Notes under the pieces: generated by a model
The model's input: only the letters and a program-made list of their open reading frames with translations
Told to the model about the DNA's origin: nothing
The model's database searches: none
Translations under genes and position numbers: made by a program
DNA from: Phytoseiulus persimilis
Lineage: Eukaryota; Arthropoda; Arachnida; Mesostigmata; Phytoseiidae
NCBI GenBank assembly: GCA_037576195.1
Contig: CM075104.1
Coordinates: forward strand, 14,214,211 to 14,278,210
Reading direction: 5' to 3'
Length of the DNA: 64,000 nt
In this document: positions 22,701-34,700 of the stretch, piece by piece
How positions within the stretch are numbered: position 1 is the stretch's first letter
Layout: the number at the start of each line of letters is the position of its first letter

Positions 22701-24044
22701 CACCGCCTGCAGTCGGTGCGAGCCATCGAATCGGTTAGCACCCCTGTGTCCGATCGGCGACAACACCGAAAGATCGAGAAGTCCGAGCAGCTTATATACG
22801 CTTCAGTAGAGGCGGTGATTCGACAACAGGCATGTCGATGCCTTGAAAGCATCGGCTCGACAAGACGACGATGAGCAGCTCAGATAACTTGCCAGTCGCT
22901 CCACACAACTCTGCATCGCGCTCGCGTGCTGCACGAAGAAGGTGCCGGGCTGGTACATCGAGATTTCGCGGGCGTTGTGCCACAGGAAAACGGGTGGGGA
23001 ACAAGTTACAAAATATCGGTTCCATCGCACTGGTTCACCTCTCGGGAAGTCATCGGAATCTTCGAATCGAGGAGAGCGCTAGCTGAGACGACCCGTGACA
23101 GCGACAAGAGGGAGAAGTCACTCAAGACCGTTTTTCGTTCGATCCTTTTTTTATTGTGGATCTTTCTGTTTTTATTTCTGTATGCAGCATTCCTGGACGG
23201 GCACCCGGCTCGGCACCCGAATGGGCAGAATCTTCGCGTTGAACCTTTCTGCGTCAGTGGCGGAGTTCACTTTACATTGGTCCATTGCGAGCTCCACGTT
23301 TCTCCTTGGCTGCGGTCGGGATTCCGCATTTTTTGTTTTTATTCTCTGTTTCCTTTCGGTTTCTTCTGTGTTGCCTGCCTTCCCTCCATCTCCCCGGTTC
23401 CACAGAAACGGTGTTTGAAAGGAATCACAGTTCTTCGCTCGGTTGAGGTGCTTTTTGTCGTAGACTGAGCTGAGCCATGCGTGCCAAGCACTCCCACGTG
23501 ACAACTCGAAACCCGGCAATTCAGTGAGGTATCCAGTTGTCGACCAGTGCACGTCGGGGCAGCATGTACGTTTGTTAATCGGTTGACGTACACTGCTCCG
23601 GCACATGTCGGGTGTAGTCCGTCAGAAATGGTTCAAAATCGTCGAACTCGCATAAGTTTCCACTCGTTCGGGCCAGACCCGGTCTTGCACCGCCCCTCCT
23701 CCTGCCACCTCACTCAGTCGCTCGTTTGCTCACTCCCCTGATTTTCCCCGCGCTCGCTCCCTCGCTCGCACGGTAGTCATATCCATCCTTGGTCTTCGAA
23801 AGTTCGGCACTCGCGTCCGCCCACTCTGACTGCCAGCGATCGCCATCCAGTAAAGAGCGAAGCAGGGAGCAAAAACTCGCTTCATCGCTTCCTTCTCGTG
23901 CTCGGCTGACATCCACGTGCATGTGCGAGTGCTCATCAGCAGCTTTTTCTTCGAACGCCGAACGGTACCGTACTGTACGGCAACTTCGCAAGAGCCTCAA
24001 CCCTGCCGCACGCCCTTCTTTTCAGGCAGCCAGGCAAATGAGCG

Positions 24045-24070
24045 AGCGGGCGGGCGGGCGGTCGGGTGGG
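24045..24070 (+). repeat. CGGG tetranucleotide array
   Basis: GAGCGGGCGGGCGGGCGG followed by diverged GGGTGGG units. Short GC-rich microsatellite. Confidence 0.82.
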
Positions 24071-26039
24071 CGTCCAGGGAACTACGAGTAATCGCTTAGC
24101 CGACCGATGAGACAGTGAGACGGACGAGCTCACGGTGCCAGCAATCCTGCGAACGATTGATAATTCGATTTTGAATCAGAGAGGATTCTCAAGTAGAACG
24201 CGAGCGGGACAGGCGGGCAATCGAGCGTTCACTGGGGCAACGGCCAAAGAAGGGGATCGGGCAGAACGCTCAACACATTGACACGAAAATCGTTCGGAAT
24301 CGTCAGGAGGCTCCCGCGCTTACGCGTCGGATTGATACTCGGAACTTCCCGCTTTTTCCGCGGAGAACTTCCCTCCCAATCATCTTCGTGGCAATCGGTG
24401 ACCCACGCGGTGCCCTCAATACCTCAGCGTCTTCTTCTGACGCCCTCCGCCCCCCCTCCCCACACGAGGAAATTCGGGGAGACGTCCCATCCAACCTGAA
24501 GGCGATACTAGGACAGGACCGGGAGGAATCCAAATCAGATAACATTATCATTCCGGGTGCGAAAAAATAACACCGGTTACGATCTTCCGTGATCGATCAC
24601 CACAGCTGTATTCCGTCTTTCGAATCGAAGTTGGCTTTCTACGGGATTAAAATCCAGAGCTTTTCAATTCCGCTGGACGGCTGATGATATGATAATGAGG
24701 ACGGCGGCGATGATGAACGACTCCGGGAGGAGAACGGGTTCTCGAACAGAACAAAGCGCTTCCCCACATTTTCAGTGTTCGATCAAGTCTGTAGCTGTTT
24801 TTATTTGGGTTCAGTAACTCGTTCACCTGCTTCAAGAGGCGTCGTGAACGGCCCGACAAACTCCCGAGCGGATGGTCAGACGTACCGACCGAATATAACA
24901 GAAGATTCTCTTTTTCTATTCTGTATTAGAAGATTGTCATCGCCGATCGCGCATCTCATTAAAACGGCCGAAAGCGAACCGCGTCAAGGCAACAGGTTCT
25001 CCTGGCCGGGTCAAAAGAAGCCCTGCTCGTCGAAAGACGGTCGCCAGAGAAATATCCACACATGGAACTATATAAAAATATTCCATATGTTTTCTTTTTT
25101 GTCAATTTACGACCGCCTGTCGAAAGTTCGGATGAACGGTGGACACTGGAGGAAAGTGGGATGGAATAGATGTCTTCCGCAACGTGATATCCGCCGTAAC
25201 GGCGTTTGATTTTTCGCCGCTCGTAACCTCAAAAGTGGGAGCAGAAGCCGTCGCGGCGGAGAAAGCTGAAAGTGGCGGAAAAAATGATCGCGGAGAAAAA
25301 ATGGGAACTGTCCGCGAGTTCCGCCAACTATTCCTTCAACGCTCGCTTCTCGTGATATTCAGCTTGAGACTTCTCTCATCGTCGCTTCCTCGGCCGTTGT
25401 TTTTTTCCCTAGAGGTTTCTGCTTCGTGGTGTTCTTAAGTTCGAGCTTCGTTGGTGAGGCGTAAAATTAATCCATTTTTAGAGAAAAGGCGATACCGTCA
25501 CAGGTAGGTATTCCCCCCGCCGCGTGTGTGGTACGAGATATTTGCCGTGGTCTGCCAACTTCATGTCGGTTTTTTCTTTTTTTAACCAACTTCGATTCCA
25601 TCTCGCGTGCGAGCGAGCCCGCAGAGAAACCGAAAGAGTCAGCCCAACCAAATCCGCTGCGAGAGAAGCTCGGTGAAAAGTCAGCGAATCGTTGGAAAGA
25701 CGGCTCACCCGGGCTTGAACCGAACACAGTATCGTTGTCCAGTAGGCACGCTCTGAGCTTGGCTGGCTGAAGTTGGAGTAACGTTGGACTGAAAGGCATT
25801 CCAGCCGAACACTCACCGAAGCCGCCAGCATCGATGAAGTCAGCGCACACTTCACTCGTTGGGTGGTAGGATTCGGCTACCCCGCTGTTCGATGCTAATG
25901 TCCACCCCTATCCCACCATCCCGGTCCTCTCGCAGTCAGCACAACATCGAGGAAGATCCAAATTGACATCGGAACGGCCAACCATGAAGAAAGTGAGCTG
26001 CGCACGGGCTCCGTGGAAGCTTGTAACAGCGCTGTAAAA

Positions 26040-26071
26040 GCGATGTCACGGCGATGTCGCAGCCATGTCAG
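26040..26071 (+). repeat. Three 11-bp tandem units next to a palindrome
   Basis: GCGATGTCAC, GCGATGTCGC and GCCATGTCAG follow each other at an 11-base spacing. They sit directly after the palindromic decamer ACAGCGCTGT (26026-26035), which also occurs at 3697-3706. Small minisatellite-like cluster. Confidence 0.65.
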
Positions 26072-26348
26072 ACTCGTGCTATCTACACAATATCTACCTA
26101 TGCTCCCTATCGCCGCAGCGATCTCTCTATCAATCTATTTATCTATCCATCAACTGGCGACCCGAACACCGATGACGATGTCGACCGCCTGAATAAACTG
26201 TTGACAGAAGCGAGATTCACGGCGACCAGTCTGCGGTGGTGCAGATTCTGGTCTCGCGTCCACCGATGCCTCGGACGTTTGGAGGCTTCGATGCTTCTGC
26301 TCGACCTGGCTGGTTGTTTCTTGTTGGCTTGTGCTGTTGCTCCTGCAG

Positions 26349-26447
26349 GTCGGCTACGTTGGCGACATCGTTACTCGGGACACGAACAGGATGCGGAGAA
26401 CCGCCATCAAGATCATCAACGTGGCGCTTGTGATTGACATCGTTTAA
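26349..26447 (+). CDS. Possible terminal exon with strong codon-position bias
   Basis: A textbook acceptor (TGTGCTGTTGCTCCTGCAG, AG at 26347-26348) is followed by 32 codons to a TAA. Of these, 25 end in G or C while only 11 have G or C at the second position, the contrast typical of real coding DNA in a GC3-biased genome. The peptide starts VGYVGDIVTRD, passes a basic stretch (RMRR) and ends in a hydrophobic segment (TAIKIINVALVIDIV), suggesting membrane association. The same frame is open upstream through the acceptor for about 49 codons and would encode a hydrophobic stretch there too. No family is recognised and no upstream exon was identified. The exon is short, so chance cannot be excluded. 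Confidence 0.28.
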   Translation, partial: VGYVGDIVTRDTNRMRRTAIKIINVALVIDIV

Positions 26448-27370
26448 TTTGGTCTGTCTGGACTCTCCTCGCTCCGAACTGGATTCACATCGGAGCCGAA
26501 GAGAGCGTTGCTCGGCGCGAACTGGATGTTCGGACTCCACGGGCCAGCAGAGCAAGAAGCCACGGAGAAGGATCGATCGGAGAGTTCCTCCGAGCTCCCA
26601 AACCTTGTTCTGACCTCGAGAAGTGTCTTTCGGAGGATTCATCCACTCAGGGGAATAATCTGCGGCGAGGCGGAAGGTCTCGAGAGTGGCGATCCTAAGT
26701 GCATTGCGTCAAAACCCGCGCGGAGAGGACATTACATTACTGTTGGAGTTGTCCATTAAGAACGGAGAAGGAGTTGCTCGGCTGTGCGGCCGACCATCGA
26801 TGCGGAATGGATCCCTAGCTGGTGTCTGTCTATTTTCTTCTTCCGTCTTCTCCCAAGCTGTTCGATATCTCCGTTCGCGGTAAGAGGTGTGCGGATATAG
26901 GTGAGCGAGCAGGAAGGCGCTACCGACAGCCGAAATCAAGAAAGACAAAACAGGGCAGGTGGGGTCGGGAGAAGGAGACTACCACCAGCTCCAATGAGAG
27001 TCTGAGCAGGCGAAGCGGAAAGCCCAAACCACTGGCTGCGCAAAACACACAAGGACAGACCTCTTCTGCCACAACCCCCCCCCCCTCTCTGTTCCCTTTG
27101 TTGCTCCACTCCCGCCCCGACTCTCCCTCGTTGTGAGTTTCGATTGCTGGGAAAACCACTGGGTTCGCGCCAGCTCCCTCCTCGGCCCGAACAAGGCTCC
27201 TCCGCAAGAAAGGAGCGGCTGAGATAGACGAAGACAACTTTCTCGATTTCATCGCTGGTGCAAGGTCGAGATAACAGAATCGCCTCCGCGCCTCTGTCTC
27301 CAAGCGAGCGTCCCTAGTTGGGCTTCGTCCAGATCGCCGGAGAAGCGTTCGTTGTTTTTTCGCTTCCAAA
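26448..27370. other. No gene; possible upstream region of the next candidate
   Basis: Overlapping frames on both strands (26822-27136 plus, 104 codons; 26920-27369 minus, 149 codons without ATG) and a poly(C) run at 27075. A GTGAGT word occurs at 27131. The last 50 bases before 27371 are T-rich and end in CTTCCAAA, a plausible leader before the ATG. Confidence 0.35.
27075..27085 (+). repeat. Poly(C) run, 11 bases
   Basis: Eleven consecutive cytosines followed by a CT-rich stretch. Confidence 0.92.
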
Positions 27371-27499
27371 ATGGCGCGTCTCTCTGCAGCCGAGTCTTTC
27401 GGCCGCGATTGCTTCTTCGAGTCGGTCTCTCTCTGGGTGGCGTCGAGAACCGCAGAGAGCTCGAAATCCGCCGGCTCGGAGCGTGAATATCGATCGCTC
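27371..27499 (+). CDS. Possible first coding exon, unrecognised
   Basis: The start lies in a good context (CCAAAATGG) and opens 43 codons, MARLSAAESFGRD onward, up to a good donor (CGCTC|GTAAGC) on a codon boundary. About two thirds of the codons end in G or C, above the surrounding level. The peptide has no clear signal sequence, although the Cys-Phe-Phe stretch near residue 15 is mildly hydrophobic. Without the donor the frame continues to a basic tail and stops at 27610. No downstream exon in phase was identified and the product is unknown. Confidence 0.22.
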
Positions 27500-28676
27500 G
27501 TAAGCCAATTCAGTTTATCTGCTTTCCCTCACATCTCGCTCGCGAGGAGCTTTCCCGATGGAGGTGGACGGAAGCGCCACCGTCGACAGCGCGCGCGCAA
27601 AAAAAAATAAGTCACTTGAAGCTTCTCAATCAAAACTTCGCTGCAGGACGGCAGGAGCCCCGATCCAGGTTTATGCTCTAGCTGGACGACGGCCCCCTAC
27701 GCTTGACAACAGACGACATGGAGCACAGTTTCACACTTGGATGCAGATCTGCGTGAGGGCAATCGGGGGTGTCGGGTCTTGGTGGTACGTGTCCCTGCGA
27801 GACGGAGGCTACGGTTTGAAACGACGAAATTCTACGGTTCTCTGAACGCGCGAAACGGCCCCTGCGAAGCTTAAATGCGGACGGAACAATGACAACCGTA
27901 CCATTGAAGCACCAGCGTCGCCGTACGGCCGAGCGCAGGTGAACGGAATAACGCGACAGCCACAGACGTTTTTATTCTCGAATAGAAGAAAATGCATTTT
28001 CTACTTCGTGCTAGAGTGGAGCTATGAATGAAACTGAGCCAAACGCGAGCAGTGGAGACTCTTCGGAGCAGTGTGCGGACACCTGAACAAACGCGCAACA
28101 CGGGGAGGGTTTTTGCGACGTCGAGTGCGGCGAGTCGATTCGTCCGCCGTTAGCGGAGAAGGGAACCGGAACGAGAAAATCAGCGGATTCGCGGTAAATC
28201 TATTCGCAGTCGATCATTTGAGAAAACCACCGGTCATTTAAGCCTCAAACGCTGAGAACTCCGTCGAGACGGGGCGGCCCGGCACGTCGGAGCGCGGTAA
28301 GTAAAGCAAGGTGGAAGGCAAACAGCAGAGCGGACGATCGAGCGAGCGACCAAGTGGCATTTGTTAATGACAACACTCCGACGGACCGAGAGAAAACGGC
28401 GAGAGCGCGCGCGGAAGGTACGAGGAGAGGCGGAATAGAGGAGCGAGGCAATAGACCGTCTTCTCGGCTGCGGTGTATCAACGAAGGAAGTCAACGAGAT
28501 TTATCACCAGCGAGAACACATCACGACTTCGTACTTGGCTCTCTTCCTCTCACTCGATCTCTCGCGGAACGCTCCGCGTACAGGGCCAACTCAGAAGCCC
28601 GAAGCGGCCGCGTGTTCATCGGCTACCGGCCGGCGACTCGATTTTCTCCTTCATGATGTTGACTTTTATTCTGTCT

Positions 28677-28715
28677 TCGTCGTCGTCGTCGTCGTCGCCG
28701 CTGCTGCTGTTGTTC
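28677..28715 (+). repeat. TCG then CTG/TTG triplet array
   Basis: Seven TCG triplets run into CCGCTGCTGCTGTTGTT. Trinucleotide microsatellite with a change of unit midway. Confidence 0.9.
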
Positions 28716-30654
28716 ACATCATCATGATCAGCGCCGAAATCGAAGTAATAATGACTGCAGACAATGACTCCAAACTCTTCTGGTCATCGCCTGTTGCCAC
28801 TGCCAGCGGAGTGATTCCAGTCATGTCGTTTGGCGGAGGCTCGAACGATCCGAATCGGAGTTCATCCGGATGATACCCGGATCATTGAAACTCCACGGCT
28901 AATGTCATCGACTCGACTCTGACCTGCCGAGAATAGAAACTGAAACGGAGAATAGAAACGGCAAAATATTCCGCCGTCGATCCTGTGCCGCATTGTCTTC
29001 CCGAACGGATAATTCTCAGAATCTTCATCCACCAATGAAGACCTCTCGCGAACCATGGAACGAACGAACAAATGAAAAACTCGCATCAAGAGCTGGAAAT
29101 GAGAGTCGTGAATCGCACGGGAACGGTCCCATCCGCGGCCTCGCAGGATCGGGAATGTGAGGACGGAGATCCACTTTTCGCGTCTTCTCATTGCTTCCAC
29201 AACCACCACCGTCATCTCCTCGATACTCCCCACTAGTCCTTCGGCTCTAGGCCGAGTTCGCTCGATTCGGTCCAGACGTCTTATCGTTCATATTTTTCCA
29301 ATCGGACGTAGTTTCTCCGTTCTCGTCCCCGCCTATAGTTATTTACCCTCGCGTTGCATTCTCGCCACTGGGCGAAACGAGAGCTCCATTCCAGGAAGGA
29401 GTGAAGAAGCCGGGTACGAGCGTGGCGCTCCCCAACGCTTCTGAGTAAAAGCGGACCTTTTCCAAGAATCGGGAAATATTGCGAATTCGTTCTCTTCTCA
29501 GGCCTAAATTTGGTTTTTCCTTCCAGTTCCATCGACGATTCGCCTCGGACGCTCATCAGGTGAGCTATAGATATGAGGGAAATATCGGTGCTGAGTTACA
29601 TTTTTGCGCGTTCCGAAATTTTCAGTCTGACTCCGACACTGTGAACCAAAGCGACGACGTTCCGGCTCCCTCGTTCCGTTGTTTTCACGGAATTCCTATT
29701 ATGGAGAACTTTTCGCGTCGTTTTTCTCTGTTGTTGCCATGATAGCGTTTCGAGGGAATCATTCATCCCATCAGTGTCGAACCGTAATCGGAATTTTCGG
29801 AACTCTCGATCCGAACAGCTTTGTGCCGCTATCATCGCTGAATTCCCAGGACGAGGAGCCGAGGAGAAACAGTAGTAGGGGAACGGGAACGAAAATGCTT
29901 CTCGTCGACACCAGTCATGGGGGGCGGGATCCGATCATGTAAGAGTTCCGTCGATCCGTAGCTTTGTCGAACGCATGCGCACTGCAATCGATTTCAAACT
30001 TCGGTTCTCAAACCGGTTCATTCCGAAACCCGCTGCTGCGGTAATCGCAGAGCGAACTCTTCCAAAACCTCGATTCAGCCGACTCGGGTGAGCCTTGGCT
30101 CGAGAACTTGGCAGGAAGCATCGATGCCGCCGTTCTCGCCTGGTGTGCGGTAGGATACTCATTCGCGCGACTTCGCGTCACTCGGTGGCCATTTTCCGCA
30201 GCGACCGCTCTTGTGTGTCTTCGTTGGAGCCGTTGGTGTCGATGTCAACCAATGATGTCATCGGAACGAGGCACGGCCAGCGGGGTCATTCGTCACTCAT
30301 CAGAAGCTCAGCCTGAGATCTCGGCGTGCTCCCTTCGTCTGGTTAGACAGATCAATTTCGTCTGTCAGTTCTGTTAGAGTGGGGCAAGCACTTGTCAGCA
30401 GTCGCAGCACCGGCAGACAAACTGACGGGGAACGAGATGAAAGGACAGACAGGCGGACGGAAAGGCTGGGCGCGTTGATTCTCATTAGACCACTCCTTTG
30501 TTCTCGATTTGATCGATTTGTCGGCATCCACCGCCGCCGCCGCGAGAACAACAACCACGACGACGACCCCGGGGTTGCCACCGTTGCCCTTGACGGCAAA
30601 TTGCTCTGTACGTCTTTCTGACTGCGTGCGTTTTCTCCCTCTGTCCTTCCATAC

Positions 30655-30676
30655 ATGGATGGATCGATCCATCCAT
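30655..30676 (+). repeat. Perfect 22-bp palindrome built from GGAT/ATCC units
   Basis: The sequence reads identically on both strands, centred on ATCGAT, because GGAT units on the left meet ATCC units on the right. It would form a perfect hairpin or cruciform. Confidence 0.92.
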
Positions 30677-30690
30677 CCATGGACCGTGCA

Positions 30691-30712
30691 ATCGATCGAT
30701 CAATCAATCGAT
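30691..30712 (+). repeat. ATCG/ATCA tetranucleotide units
   Basis: ATCGATCGATCAATCAATCG follows the palindrome after a short spacer. The first part is also self-complementary. Confidence 0.8.
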
Positions 30713-31453
30713 ACAAAGTCGCAGTCAATCTCGCTCTCGGGATCGGGAAAGTACCAAGATCGGGAAAACTGTTTGTACACTGGAGCTTTCACAATCGACG
30801 ACGATGGCAACCGAAACGACGAGGAATACGATTTCAGCGTTGACGAACGCCCTTGAGATTCGACACACAGTAACCACCGCTGCCATTCGCTTGTTTGTTC
30901 GTTGCGACAGTTGGATGTGGAATCGAGGCTCCCTCCCGAAGGGCGAGCTGTAACAGTTCAGCGCCGTTCGATTGACTAGGGATCGGATGAGCCTTGCGAG
31001 TGCGGCACGCGCAGGTCGCGCGCAGGTCCGGCCTTCATGTGTCAGACTGGAGAGGTTACTTCAATCTCTATCGAGAATCGAGCTGAGGTTCCGATTTGGA
31101 CCAAAACCGACCCATTGTGCGCGAATTGCGAAAGCGCTACTTGGAGAAAATGAGGTAGTTGATGTAAGGACTCGAAACCAGTGGCGCCAGCGGTTCAGAG
31201 TTGATGACGTTGGCCGCAGAGTCATGAGTTGGCCGCCGGTCCGGCTGTTTAATGGATTCAGTTGAATAATTGACACCGTTTGAAGCTGAATCGCTTGTTT
31301 CGGGCGGCTGTGTCCTGGGTGCTCCTTCTTCCCTCTTCGTCGTCGTCCTTCTCCCCCATTGCGTTCTTACACTGCAGTTGACCCGCCTACGCCCTCTATT
31401 TTTCCCTCCCTCCGGCTCTCCTGGCTGCTCCTCAAACTTTTTCCCCCGCGCAG

Positions 31454-31725
31454 GATCCGCTTTCTCTGGCGAAGCTCCCTCCTACAATCCTCAGAATTAT
31501 ACTGTGGTGGTTCCTCGATCATTTAGTCACTTATTTGATTTACTAATGGAGGCGGACCTTGTTGGCGCAGCTGCCACCGCTCCCAGTCATTCAAAACGCC
31601 TTCCATCAACAGTCTGTGCTCATCTAGGACCCGGAAAACCGGACAATCTCTGGGGGCTTCAGTTCGGAGGGATTCCACGCGAGTCATCCTCCATCCTGCT
31701 GACCCATGGCCGAATCAATACATGA
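31454..31725 (+). CDS. Possible exon after a textbook acceptor, unrecognised
   Basis: The acceptor CTTTTTCCCCCGCGCAG (AG at 31452-31453) is among the best in the window. One frame after it is open for about 90 codons to TGA at 31723. The peptide contains YNPQNYTVVVPRSF and, later, a short WGLQFGG stretch faintly like the start of a PDZ fold, but the rest does not match that family. G/C-ending codons are below half, which argues against coding. Treat as a chance frame unless transcripts support it. Confidence 0.13.
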
Positions 31726-34700
31726 CAATCCTGTTCATGGTGCCCTCCCCTCCCCCCTGAGCACAAGATTATACTCTGTTTTAGCCCCTCAGCGAGAGCC
31801 CCACAGTCGTGCGACTTCACGGGAAATCGACGACCTCATGGAGAAGACAGGTAGAAACCCTTTTCTCGAATTCGGCTCCTTGGTTGATGGCTGGGAGTGT
31901 CAGCTGCTCATATGAGAGGTTGCTGACATCCTATCTCGCAGTTCTCATGCCTGCCGGATCCCCGACGAGTTCCATTTGTCTACCCGCATCGGTTCCCCGG
32001 TCCGTTTTTGAGACGGGGCTCCTGAATGACAGGACGCAGGCAGGACAAACCCAACGGCTGCTCGGAAGGCTCGCACGAGCTGCAATGGAACGCTCTTGGT
32101 TACGCTGACGACAACATAATCCTCACAATGGTGTCATTGTCAAAAGTTGTCTGCTCTGCCTCGCGCCGCTGTTCCAGCTACCAGATGAGAGATCCCTCTG
32201 GAGTTTCCCTTCGCTGCCCTCATAGCCTCAGTGAACGCATCTCCGAACCCCCTCTCCCCTTGCGACCTCCCCAACACGGCCCAACGGCTCACCCCGATCC
32301 CGACCCTCGTTCTGCGGAACCCCACAGCGGTTTCTGCATCGTTTCAGCGGCGTTCTGCGGTCCCAGAGTGTATTCTCCCACAGCCCTTAGAGGATGTTTT
32401 TCATTCTCTCTTCTGCCACACTTGCGCCCCCACTCATCCTGCGCTCAAGCATCCACTCACCCCCACGCCCTTGCACTCAATCCTGGCTCGTTCATGTCTC
32501 TGCATTCGACAGCAATTTACACCAAGAGCCAAAGTGTAGGTTTCGTCTTGTCGCAGAAGATGGGCGGACGCCAGAGAATGTTTAAGTAGTGACCAACTGC
32601 CATGTGGGGTCGTTCTCTACTATTGCCGTTGTGATGGCGACCGCCAGCTAGACCGTTCCCAGTGGAGCTCACAACTTGTACGTCGACAACCAACTCTTTG
32701 TGATGATTTCTTACGCGGCGACGGCGATGTCGACGGCCGTTCCAAGCTACGGGTCGAGAGGGCAAGAAACACGCTCTAGTGGCACGTCGTAGCCGGTTGT
32801 TAACTCCAGAGGATGGAGAGCGAATGGAGAACGTTACTCCACTTTTAAAACACTCGAGACGTTAACTCAGGAGGGGAACAGCGGCATCATCAGCTGTGGA
32901 TGAAAGCAGCAAATATAGAATGCATGCCTCGTGCAGCCGGGGTGAAATCAACATACGTTTCGCTTTGCTTCGTTTGAATGCCCTACTCGTTCAGAAACTT
33001 CTGAGCGTTGCGATCACAGGCGCCGTCCCGTTCGGAATAATGTCGCGAAAGAAAGTTGAGGATCACGAGGAGAAGTGGGACCTCGAATAAGGAGAGTAGG
33101 GTGCACGAAATCGCGACTAATGAGCAAATGAGCATCGAGGACGAATCGAGAACAAAGCCTGCCGTATCATGTGTGAGGAGCCAGAAATCATCATCATCAT
33201 CGTCGCATGGTCTCCACGAGGCCCTCCATCATTTTTCGGTTCCCCACGAATTTTGATACCTCTTCCCAAGATCGAAAGCTGCCGGAGAGAGGTATTGAAC
33301 CGGAGAGCTCCGCCAGAAGTGGCAGGATGTCGAGGAAGCAATGCACGGAGGATTCAGAGCATCCATCGAGAAGAGGGGGAACTCCACTGCGAATTACTTC
33401 ATGTGGAAATCTTTGTCACCGGTCCTCAGAGAGCCCTCTTTTTTTTCTATCAATCGCGCGGTCGCTCTCCCAGAACTGCGAAACGAGAAGAGATGAGTTA
33501 TTTCTCAATGGAGTATGGTCAAACTATTTCCCATACTTTGTGTATAGAGCCCCTTCTTGACTGAACGTTCCTACTGGAAAACACAGAGGCTACCGCGAGA
33601 TCTAGCTACCAAGGGCTACTCAACTTGAAATTGGTTCCGCTTCTGTTCCCGCCATTCTTCCACTTTCGCTCTTCGGCGCCACTGTAGTTGTTTGCGTAGC
33701 TAGCCAACTCAGTGGCCTCACGCTTCAGCTGGCTTTTCTTCAAGTGGCCGTAGATAATCCGATGGCGACGACGACGAGTCGTCATCGAATCGCTCATCGA
33801 ATCGCGAGGCCGGCCGACGTTTCTACTGAGTGATTACGCGGCTGGTAGAGGCGCTTGCCTTTTGGAAAGTTTTCGTGGCTAACGTAACGCTCGTCGGCAA
33901 CAGCGTCCGCGGGGAATCGCCCTTGCGTCCGCTTCCGCCGCAGAAGCGATCGCGCATTCGGTTGAAACTCGTGTCGAGACAACGAAAACGACGGAGACCT
34001 GACGCTGATGATGAGGTCGGTGAGGATGAGAATTATCGGAGGTGTCTTCTCTGATGGCTCAGCGCATTTCGTCTCCGGCTCGATCGTACCGGCGGATCCG
34101 TTTGGCTCCTTCGCTGTGATGGTGCTGGAAGCGGACGATAACGGCAATGTGACTCCGTCCAACATTTCTCTATGATGACTTCGGCAGTTGGCTGGCTTCA
34201 CTCTTTTTCTCCCGAGTTTTGATCGTTACGTTCTCCTCTTCTTTTCTCCGTCTCTGCGTCCGTGAGCCCACGAGTTTTTCCCGTTCTTCAGAAGCTCGGA
34301 GCCTGTCCGTCCCGATAAATCAAAAGCAGCAGAAAGGGGGGCGCTTCCCTCCATCTCTCGACGGACGTTTTTCGAGGACCGCGATATGAGGAAATATTCT
34401 TGCGATACTCAGCGCACTGAAGTGAACCTGGGCATTCGTCAGCTTCCCCCCCCCCCCCCCCCTTCTCCGACATAAACATGAGTTGTGTTGATAGTGGCAA
34501 GATATGGACTCTCTTGCAGCAAGGCGGAGGTGTCGGACCGGGAGCTCCTTATCGTTCATTACTGTCTTTTGCGTCGTTGTTCTCATCGCGGCCTCGTCTG
34601 CCAAGAGCATTCGGCTGTACTACAACGGTGCTATCGTTAGTCGCGGATGCGCCTTCTCGACAGACTCAGCGCATGACTGACGAAGTATTGGAGTCCTCGT

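Larger units (their letters stand above)
19726..26348. other. No gene recognised in about 6.6 kb
   Basis: No candidate rises above background. 22926-23468 (plus) is open for 180 codons but lacks an ATG start, and its middle is a pyrimidine-rich stretch that encodes a run of Phe and Leu by composition. CGGG units lie at 24045-24070 and an 11-bp triplicate at 26040-26071. A TATATAAAA word at about 25069 has no supporting downstream frame. Confidence 0.45.
27500..31453. other. No gene recognised; several simple repeats
   Basis: Holds the TCG/CTG array at 28677, the palindrome at 30655 and ATCG units at 30691. Reading frames stay under 145 codons and overlap on both strands. A GTAAGT word at about 28289 and an AATAAA-free downstream region give no model. 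Two pyrimidine-rich acceptors occur near 31377 and 31453. Confidence 0.45.

Noticed and set aside
22950..23000. HRD-like motif (VHRDFAG) reminiscent of a kinase catalytic loop
   Set aside because: The Asn five residues after the Asp is missing, no DFG or APE motif follows in frame, and the frame soon turns into a pyrimidine-tract-encoded Phe/Leu run.
32095..32124. YADD-like tetrapeptide (LGYADDNIIL) suggesting a reverse transcriptase palm motif
   Set aside because: None of the flanking reverse transcriptase motifs is found in any frame within about 1 kb on either side, and the residues after it do not follow the family pattern. A four-residue match is expected by chance in six frames of 64 kb.
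33831..33880. tRNA-like stretch (GCTGGTAGAGGCGCTTGCC)
   Set aside because: It resembles a D-arm and the start of an anticodon arm, but no T-arm (GTTCRANNC) with a matching stem or acceptor stem follows at the required distance.
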